From CAZQLE01 sp964593905 (lineage in GTDB: Bacteria; Chloroflexota; Anaerolineae; Anaerolineales; Anaerolineaceae), in NCBI GenBank assembly GCA_964593905.1, contig CAZQLE010000062.1, forward strand, positions 1-18,408: a stretch of 18,408 nucleotides of DNA. Reading direction: 5' to 3'. This document shows positions 13,549 through 18,408 of the stretch, piece by piece (positions within the stretch are counted from its first letter, which is position 1; each line of letters opens with the position of its first letter). Both the position numbers and the translations under genes were made by a program. Below the pieces are notes generated by a model that did no database searches, was not told the DNA's origin, and worked only from the letters and a program-made list of their open reading frames with translations.

Positions 13549-14754
13549 TTAGACCGCAGCCATCTCAGGCACCCGAATGGGTACGAGCGCAGGCGTGCTG
13601 CGCGGGGTCACCATCCCAAAACGGGAAGCACCCAGGTAGAGAATTTCGAGGATCAGGTCTTTATAGGCAATTCCCTCTGCATTGGCGATGACGCACAGAT
13701 CGCTGAAGCCGGGCGTCAGGCCGGGGAGGGTGTTGATCTCGAGTAAATGGGGCCGGCCGTTGGCATCCAGACGGAAATCCACCCTCGATACATCGATCGC
13801 GCCGATGGCTAGATGCGCCTGCACAGCCAGGTGGTGCAGTTCCTGCGCCAAATCTGCGTCGACATCCGCCGGGCAGATGAAGGCCGGTACGCCGGCATCG
13901 CCGGGGTGAAGCGTTTTGGTTTTGTAACCATAAACGCCCGGCGTGGCGGTGTTGTGATTATCCACTTCCAGAACCGGAAAACGGTGGAACCCGTCTGAAT
14001 TGTAGATGTGCCCCAGGGGAGTATATTGAGCTGCCTCGCTGCGCCCCAAAACGCCGATGGTAAATTCACGGCCGGGCAGATAGGTTTCGACCAGGGCGGG
14101 CTGGCGGTAGGTGTTGATCACCCAGGTTACCCGGCAGCGAAGTTCGTCTTCAGTGTAGACGATTGAGCCGCCATCCATGCCCATGCCGGTCCCTTCCCGC
14201 GCCGGTTTTACAAACATCGGAAAGCACAACCCGTCGATGAGCGGTTCCTGACCGGTAACAAATTCCTGAAACAATGCGGTGGGCAGGCCGTGATCATGCC
14301 AGATGCGCTTGGTCATGGTTTTATCCAGACCCACAGCATTCGCCAGCACGCGTGAAGCGGTGTAAGGGATATGCAGCATTTCCAACAGGGCAGGCACCTG
14401 CGCTTCGCGCGCATCACCGCCCAGCCCTTCTGCGATGTTAAAACAAATATCCGGGCAGAATTCCTGCAACCGGTAAGGTAACGTCGCATCGGCGTTGAGA
14501 AACACCGTGGTGTGTCCGTCAGTTTCTATTGCGTTTTGAATCGCCTGGATCGTTTCGGGTTTGTCAAATTCCGCACCTGCATCGCCCGGCCCTTCTGTCG
14601 CTGATAGCGAGTTTTCCCCCTTCATGTTTGCAATTACAGCGACCCGCCAGGGGCGTGACAGTTGCGGATAAGATAAGGGAGGCTTGTCATTTTCTTCGAT
14701 TTCCATCTCCTGAATGGAAATCAAACCGTCTGATTTATTGCTCTTATTTTTCAT
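13549..14754 (-). CDS. D-Ala-D-Ala ligase-like ATP-grasp enzyme
   Basis: A 401-residue ATP-grasp ligase. The nucleotide-binding domain includes FPMFVKPAREGTGMGMDGGS (178-197). The Mg-binding motif is RVDFRLDANGRPHLLEINTL (324-343), followed by PGLTP. The domain order is that of D-alanine-D-alanine ligase (Ddl). However, the Ddl HG..GEDG substrate signature is replaced by NIAEGLGGDAREAQVPALLE (106-125), and residues 1-35 are an extra polar, acidic extension. The substrate is therefore uncertain: D-Ala-D-Ala, or another amino-acid or dipeptide ligation. AGGAAGGA before the ATG supports the long start. It stands alone, with no cell-wall genes beside it. Confidence 0.82.
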   Translation of the reverse strand: MKNKSNKSDGLISIQEMEIEENDKPPLSYPQLSRPWRVAVIANMKGENSLSATEGPGDAGAEFDKPETIQAIQNAIETDGHTTVFLNADATLPYRLQEFCPDICFNIAEGLGGDAREAQVPALLEMLHIPYTASRVLANAVGLDKTMTKRIWHDHGLPTALFQEFVTGQEPLIDGLCFPMFVKPAREGTGMGMDGGSIVYTEDELRCRVTWVINTYRQPALVETYLPGREFTIGVLGRSEAAQYTPLGHIYNSDGFHRFPVLEVDNHNTATPGVYGYKTKTLHPGDAGVPAFICPADVDADLAQELHHLAVQAHLAIGAIDVSRVDFRLDANGRPHLLEINTLPGLTPGFSDLCVIANAEGIAYKDLILEILYLGASRFGMVTPRSTPALVPIRVPEMAAV

Positions 14755-14809
14755 TTAATCCTTCCTGTAATTCTTGTCAGCGATGGTTTGGCATAGACGC
14801 CAAGTTCGA

Positions 14810-14837
14810 AGTATAAGACGATTGCTCAAAAATACAA
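14810..14837 (-). promoter_or_regulatory. Promoter candidate for the ATP-grasp gene
   Basis: Minus strand TTGTAT (14832-14837) and TATACT (14810-14815) with a 16-bp spacer. A small inverted repeat TTGGC-N6-GCCAA (14788-14803) lies just past the predicted start, in the leader. Confidence 0.4.
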
Positions 14838-14904
14838 GAGGTGATTTTCATCTATTTTGCACTGCCCGGCGCACGCTGAAGGGACGATTTTAAGCGGTTT
14901 TTCC

Positions 14905-14933
14905 TTGCTCTTTTATACCCCTTACGGTATCCT
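14905..14933 (+). promoter_or_regulatory. Promoter of the tRNA-Sec gene
   Basis: TTGCTC (14905-14910) and TATCCT (14928-14933) with a 17-bp spacer, ending 7 bases before the tRNA. Transcription would start almost at the mature 5' end, so the precursor leader is very short. Confidence 0.45.
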
Positions 14934-14940
14934 TAACACT

Positions 14941-15034
14941 GGGGGTGGATGAGTCCCGGTGGGCTCTGCGGTCTTCAAAACCGTTGGCGGGTCGCTCTGC
15001 GGGCCGCGGTGGGTTCGACTCCCATCCATTCCCG
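14941..15034 (+). tRNA. selC: tRNA-Sec (anticodon UCA)
   Basis: 94 nt with all hallmarks of bacterial selenocysteine tRNA. The acceptor stem has 8 bp (14941-14948 with 15026-15033, two G-U pairs). The D stem has 6 bp with a 4-base loop (GAGTCC / CGGT / GGGCTC). The anticodon loop is CTTCAAA with TCA. The variable arm is long and GC-rich (about 14983-15013), and the T arm has 5 bp with loop TTCGACT. The 8+5 bp acceptor/T helix is the SelB-recognised form. The discriminator is G15034. The following bases are CCT, so the CCA end is not encoded. The cell should therefore decode UGA as selenocysteine; selA, selB and selD are not in the window. Confidence 0.95.
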
Positions 15035-15046
15035 CCTCTTTTCATC

Positions 15047-15080
15047 TGGGCCGCCAACGGTGTGTGGGCGGCCCATTTTT
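15047..15080 (+). terminator. Intrinsic terminator after tRNA-Sec
   Basis: Perfect 9-bp stem TGGGCCGCC / GGCGGCCCA with an 11-base loop, followed by TTTTT. It makes the tRNA gene monocistronic and separates it from the protease gene. Confidence 0.88.
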
Positions 15081-15169
15081 GCTCATCTGTGCGTGCAGCG
15101 CGAACTGTTCAGCGGTTTGCTGTATGTTTGTGCTGAATGCGTGGGATGTTTTTTTATTGAGGTGGCGTT

Positions 15170-16372
15170 ATGGAAGCTGCGACTGAAGTATTCAATTATG
15201 ATGCGCTGGTAAGCCGTGTTTTTTCTCTGGAATCGAAAACACTGGGCGGCGGCCATGAGAAATATCTGGTTCGTTATCAAGGCCGTTTGTATGGCGAAGA
15301 TTCTGAACAATCTTATGCCGATCTGGACCATATGCTCGAACCGTTGCAGATAACGCCTTTGTTTCGTATGGAAAAAGGTGCGCAAGTCATTTATCTGATC
15401 TCGGGGCGTATGGGGTCTGCGGCGAAACCCAAAAACTGGGTCAACCTGGTGTTGTTTGTGTTGACCCTGCTCAGTGTGCTGTTGACCGGGGCGATGCTCG
15501 GGTTGGAAGGTGATCTGCCCACTGCGCCCGGTGAGATTGTGAAAGCCGTCTTTCAGGCCGGGTGGCCGTTTGCGATCAGCATGATCGCCATTCTGGGCAC
15601 GCACGAAATGGGCCATTACCTGATGGGCCGGCGGCATGGGGTGCAGGTGACGCTGCCCTATTTTATTCCGCTGCCGTTCAGCGCTTTTGGCACGATGGGC
15701 GCGTTTATCAGCATGAAATCGCTGCCGCGCAACCGCAAGCAACTGCTGGATATCGGTATTGCCGGGCCGCTGGCCGGGTTGGCGGTGGCGGTGCCCGTGC
15801 TGTTGATCGGGCTGCGCCTTTCTGCCATCAGCGCTTTGCCAGCCGCACCCGCCGGGGGTTCGGCCGGCCTGATGCTGGAGGGCAATTCGATCTTATATTT
15901 GCTGTTAAAGGCGCTGATGTTTGGGCAATTTTTACCCGCGCCCGCAAATTATGGCAGTGCGGGGCCGCTGCTCTACTGGCTGCGTTATTTCTTTACCGGC
16001 ACACCGCTGCCGTTTGGCGGGCTGGATGTGATGCTGCACCCCGTGGCCTGGGCCGGCTGGGCCGGGCTGCTGGTGACCGGGTTAAACCTGATCCCTGCCG
16101 GGCAGTTGGATGGCGGCCATCTGGTGTATGTTTTGCTTGGGCCCGAACGGGTGCGCAAGATTTATCCGGTCATTTTGATTCTGGTGGGGGTATTGAGCAT
16201 TTTTTGGACGGGCTGGTTGATCTGGCTGGCGATATTGTTTTTGCTGGGCCGGATGCACGCCGAGCCGTTGGACCAGATTACCCCGCTGGACCCCAAACGC
16301 AAGACGCTGGCGCTGATCGGGTTGGGGGTGTTTTTGCTGACATTCGCTCCGGTGCCCATGTTGGTGTTTTAA
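15170..16372 (+). CDS. M50 (site-2) membrane metalloprotease, EGY-like
   Basis: A 400-residue intramembrane zinc protease. Residues 1-88 are a soluble N-terminal domain, and about seven helices follow. The zinc site is HEMGH (145-149) with the third ligand D314 in NLIPAGQLDGGH (306-317). Between them are FGTMGAFISMKS and the GIAGPLAGL loop, which are typical of EGY/S2P-type proteases found in plastids, cyanobacteria and other bacteria. Such enzymes cut transmembrane segments of regulators or anti-sigma factors; the substrate here is unknown. No PDZ domain is seen, unlike RseP. GAGGTGG lies 4 bases before the ATG. It is a single-gene unit bounded by terminators. Confidence 0.88.
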   Translation: MEAATEVFNYDALVSRVFSLESKTLGGGHEKYLVRYQGRLYGEDSEQSYADLDHMLEPLQITPLFRMEKGAQVIYLISGRMGSAAKPKNWVNLVLFVLTLLSVLLTGAMLGLEGDLPTAPGEIVKAVFQAGWPFAISMIAILGTHEMGHYLMGRRHGVQVTLPYFIPLPFSAFGTMGAFISMKSLPRNRKQLLDIGIAGPLAGLAVAVPVLLIGLRLSAISALPAAPAGGSAGLMLEGNSILYLLLKALMFGQFLPAPANYGSAGPLLYWLRYFFTGTPLPFGGLDVMLHPVAWAGWAGLLVTGLNLIPAGQLDGGHLVYVLLGPERVRKIYPVILILVGVLSIFWTGWLIWLAILFLLGRMHAEPLDQITPLDPKRKTLALIGLGVFLLTFAPVPMLVF

Positions 16373-16429
16373 AGCGCAGCGGGCCGGTTGCCCTGTGTTT
16401 TTGACGGGGTGCGTATCAGAATAAGTTTT

Positions 16430-16462
16430 ACAGCCGCGGTTGTTGACCGCGGCTGTTTGATT
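16430..16462. terminator. Intrinsic terminator between convergent genes
   Basis: Perfect 11-bp stem ACAGCCGCGGT / ACCGCGGCTGT with a 5-base loop (TGTTG). TTTGATTT follows on the plus strand and TAAAACTTA on the minus strand. It probably serves both the protease gene and the convergent PLP-enzyme gene. Confidence 0.75.
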
Positions 16463-16475
16463 TCTCTCGGGTTTT

Positions 16476-17579
16476 TTAGCGGTAGATGGGAATTTCTTCG
16501 CCGTCTAGGGTCAGGTAAGCGCCCATCACCTGCACGGTCAGACAGGAATGGGAAGGCAGGATGCAGAGCAGATCGCCAATTTTAACGCGTTCGAAATCAG
16601 CCGGTTCCAGATGCGCCAGTCCGTGCTCTTGTGACAGCGCGCGCACATAGGCGCCGCTCAGCGGCGCGCCCCAGCGCTCTCCGGCCGGTTCGCAGACCAG
16701 CCCGTAACTGCGGATGCCATCTGCCTCATAAAAATCTTTGGAAAGGTGCACCGCGCCGCCGTAGAGGATCACCTCGCTGCGCTCGGGGTGTTTGGCCACC
16801 ACCGGGCAGGCCAGCGCAACGCCCACCTGCTGCGGCAGGCAGGAGGTGATTGCGGTCTGGGTGGCATCGTAAAAGACAAAGTTGCCCGGCCGGATCTCAT
16901 CCACCTGGCCCAGCGAGGGAGCGATGGTGCAGCCGGGGGTGTCGCCGACTGAAAGTTCCAGCTCATCCAGCCCGCGATCAACCAGGGCCTGTTTTAACTG
17001 CACCAGCCGCCGGGTGGCGGTGGTGTGGCGTTCGATAATTTCAGCGTTCGAGCGCGACTGGTAGGTGTGGCCGGCGTGGGCGAGCAGCCCGCGCAAGCGC
17101 AGCTTTTGAACACTGCGCGCCGCGCGGACGAGTGTTGCCACGGCCTCGGGCTGGTCCCAGGCCAGGCCGGTGCGCCCGGTGCCAACATCAACCTTGACCC
17201 AGATATCGGCCGGCCGGTCGAGCTTTGCCGTCAGCGCCGCCAGGCTTTCGGCCGATTCGATCAGCAGGCCGAGATGAATTTTTTCGGTCAGGTTGCGGAT
17301 GGTGTTGATTTCGCGCAGGTTGCACGAAAAAGCGATGGTGATATCCTTCCAACCGGCGCGGGCAAAATATTCTGCCATGCCCACCGAAGAAACGGTGATT
17401 TTTTCAACCCCAAAGGGGCGAAACCATTCGCCAATTTGGGCAGACTGGTGGGTTTTAAAATGAGGCCGAAAGGCAACGCCCTGTTGGGCGGCTTTATTTG
17501 CCATGCGAGCGATATTCTCAAGAACGATTTGACGGTCCAACAACAGGGTGGGGCAGGTGATGCGGTCAAAGATGGTCAT
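16476..17579 (-). CDS. D-threonine aldolase / D-serine dehydratase-like PLP enzyme
   Basis: A 367-residue fold-type III PLP enzyme. The alanine-racemase-like barrel holds the Schiff-base lysine K42 in FRPHFKTHQS. The C-terminal domain has H344 and C346 in LPSHSC, the zinc pair known in eukaryote-type D-serine dehydratase (DSD1) and D-threonine aldolase. VKVDVGTGRTG and LLAHAGHTY are also family blocks. It would split D-threonine or related D-3-hydroxyamino acids to glycine plus aldehyde, or dehydrate D-serine; sequence alone does not decide. The ribosome site is weak (GAGAAAA). It is single-gene and divergent from the radical SAM gene. Confidence 0.87.
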   Translation of the reverse strand: MTIFDRITCPTLLLDRQIVLENIARMANKAAQQGVAFRPHFKTHQSAQIGEWFRPFGVEKITVSSVGMAEYFARAGWKDITIAFSCNLREINTIRNLTEKIHLGLLIESAESLAALTAKLDRPADIWVKVDVGTGRTGLAWDQPEAVATLVRAARSVQKLRLRGLLAHAGHTYQSRSNAEIIERHTTATRRLVQLKQALVDRGLDELELSVGDTPGCTIAPSLGQVDEIRPGNFVFYDATQTAITSCLPQQVGVALACPVVAKHPERSEVILYGGAVHLSKDFYEADGIRSYGLVCEPAGERWGAPLSGAYVRALSQEHGLAHLEPADFERVKIGDLLCILPSHSCLTVQVMGAYLTLDGEEIPIYR

Positions 17580-17581
17580 GC

Positions 17582-17617
17582 GATTTTTTCTCGTGGGGAT
17601 GATTTTTTCTCATTATA
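17582..17617 (-). promoter_or_regulatory. -10 box and repeated leader element of the PLP-enzyme gene
   Basis: A minus-strand TATAAT at 17612-17617 has no obvious -35. The leader between it and the ATG carries an 11-bp direct repeat, GAGAAAAAATC on the minus strand, at 17582-17592 and 17601-17611. The copy nearest the ATG probably doubles as the weak ribosome site. Confidence 0.35.
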
Positions 17618-17656
17618 CAAAATTTTTGTGTGCGGGGCAGCGCGGATATGAATATC

Positions 17657-17684
17657 TTGACTTATAGAAAATAAGTTCTATAAT
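17657..17684 (+). promoter_or_regulatory. Promoter of the radical SAM gene, apparently leaderless
   Basis: TTGACT (17657-17662) and a perfect TATAAT (17679-17684) with a 16-bp spacer. The ATG at 17691 begins 6 bases after the -10, where transcription itself should start, so the mRNA would have almost no 5' leader and no Shine-Dalgarno site. Confidence 0.65.
17662..17683. promoter_or_regulatory. Inverted repeat inside the radical SAM promoter
   Basis: TTATAGAA-N6-TTCTATAA, perfect 8-bp arms spanning the spacer and -10, so a bound protein would block polymerase. The inner core GAAA-N4-GTTC differs by one base from the GAAC-N4-GTTC form of several LexA boxes. An SOS link is only a suggestion. 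Confidence 0.5.
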
Positions 17685-17690
17685 GGAATT

Positions 17691-18408
17691 ATGGATGGAA
17701 CCGCGAAGATCATTGCGTCACAGCAGTATATGGATGTGGAAGTCGACCAGGAGCCGGATCTTCCCATTGTGGAAGCGCTGCCCGAGATGCCCTGCGCGTT
17801 TCAAAAGCCCAGGGATGAATTGAACGTGTTTCGTGCTTCACTGGGCGGCGGGCGAAAAACACCCATTGTCAAGACGGTGTTGACCTCGGCCTGTGAACGC
17901 AATTGCAATTATTGCGCTTTTCGGTCGGGGCGAGATTTTCGGCGATTTTCGTTTGGCCCTGAAGAAATGGCGCAGGCGTTTATGCAGATGTATCGCAAGG
18001 GAGTGGTGACAGGCCTGTTTCTAAGCTCGGGGATTGCCGGCGGCGGCGTGCGCACACAGGATCGCCTGCTGGCAACGGTTGAGATTCTGCGTTTGAAGTT
18101 GGGCTACCGCGGGTATCTGCACCTGAAGCTGATGCCGGGCGCAGAATATGCCCAGGTGGAACGGGCGCTGCAACTGGCAGACCGGGTTTCGGTGAACCTG
18201 GAAGCCCCGACCAGCCAGGCCCTGGCGCGGTTGGCACCGCAAAAGCAAATGCTCGAAGAGTTGTTTACCCCGCTGCGCTGGGTGGAAGAACTGCGCCAGA
18301 AATTGTCTCCGGCCGCGGGCTGGCTAGGGCGGATGCCCTCCAGCGTGACTCAGTTTGTGGTCGGTGCGGTCGGCGAGACTGATCTGGAACTGCTGCGCGG
18401 TGCGGATT
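17691..18408 (+). CDS. Radical SAM protein, putative DNA modification/repair type, 3' part beyond window
   Basis: The first 239 residues are visible and the gene runs off the right edge. The radical SAM cluster is C68-x3-C72-x2-C75 in TSACERNCNYCAF. The later blocks GLFLSSGI, YLHLKLMPGAE and DRVSVNLEAPTSQALARLAP match the family annotated as putative DNA modification/repair radical SAM protein (TIGR03916/COG4277). The N-terminal part ahead of the cluster is about the family length but poorly conserved. Its reaction is unknown. The ATG at 17691 is the only suitable start: the ATGs at 17683 and 17695 are out of frame. Confidence 0.85.
   Translation, partial: MDGTAKIIASQQYMDVEVDQEPDLPIVEALPEMPCAFQKPRDELNVFRASLGGGRKTPIVKTVLTSACERNCNYCAFRSGRDFRRFSFGPEEMAQAFMQMYRKGVVTGLFLSSGIAGGGVRTQDRLLATVEILRLKLGYRGYLHLKLMPGAEYAQVERALQLADRVSVNLEAPTSQALARLAPQKQMLEELFTPLRWVEELRQKLSPAAGWLGRMPSSVTQFVVGAVGETDLELLRGAD

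Noticed and set aside
14941..15034. A selenoprotein gene next to the tRNA-Sec
   Set aside because: I looked for genes here extended through an in-frame TGA and found no convincing case; neighbouring genes end at normal stops with terminators.
15562..16404. A 280-codon open frame on the plus strand
   Set aside because: It is an alternate frame of the M50 protease; its Gly/Ala/Arg-rich composition is typical of a GC-rich shadow frame.
1..18408. CRISPR array, insertion sequence or prophage
   Set aside because: No regularly spaced repeats, transposase, integrase or terminal inverted repeats were seen.

Overview
The window is 18.4 kb of roughly 55% GC, gene-dense bacterial chromosome. Best guess is a Chloroflexota (Anaerolineae-like) anaerobe. 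That guess is inference from gene content: a ferredoxin-type membrane hydrogenase, split ferrous-iron transport, a selenocysteine tRNA and an EGY-like M50 protease. No rRNA or marker gene here proves it. I see no transposase, phage gene, CRISPR array or attachment site.

Layout. (1) 1-910, minus strand: a phasin-like gene and a PhaR-type regulator (cut by the window edge) overlap by 4 bases. A promoter carrying two identical-type dyads, forming a 38-bp perfect palindrome at 857-894, precedes them. (2) 915-3805, minus: a ferrous-iron uptake operon. Its first gene fuses FeoA to the FeoB G domain, the second encodes FeoB without its G domain, and the third is FeoC-like. (3) 3806-3975: a compact divergent control region with an 18-bp palindrome that looks like a DtxR/MntR-family operator. 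(4) 3976-4647, plus: the DtxR/MntR-family regulator. (5) 4648-5049: a 400-bp non-coding leader. (6) 5050-13463, plus: an 11-gene operon for a complex I-like, membrane-bound group 4 [NiFe] hydrogenase, ending with its maturation endopeptidase. (7) 13549-14754, minus: a D-Ala-D-Ala-ligase-like ATP-grasp enzyme, separated from the hydrogenase by a bidirectional terminator. (8) 14941-15034, plus: tRNA-Sec(UCA) with its own promoter and terminator. (9) 15170-16372, plus: an M50 membrane metalloprotease. (10) 16476-17579, minus: a D-threonine aldolase/D-serine dehydratase-like PLP enzyme. (11) 17691 to the end, plus: a radical SAM protein of the putative DNA modification/repair type, with an apparently leaderless promoter and an inverted repeat inside it.

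How it works together. The hydrogenase operon encodes an electron-entry ferredoxin subunit (NuoI-like), small and large hydrogenase subunits (NuoB-, NuoC- and NuoD-like), the NuoH-like anchor, a NuoA-like subunit, two antiporter-like pumps (NuoL- and NuoN-like), a NuoK/MrpC-like subunit and a DUF4040/MrpA-tail subunit. The expected role is oxidation of reduced ferredoxin, evolution of H2 and export of H+ or Na+. The gene order J/K/L/N/A/B/C/D/H/I resembles respiratory complex I, but all four Ni-binding cysteines and the cleavable C-terminal tail are present, so it is a true hydrogenase. The feo operon and its regulator would supply the iron this complex needs, although a direct regulatory link is not shown.
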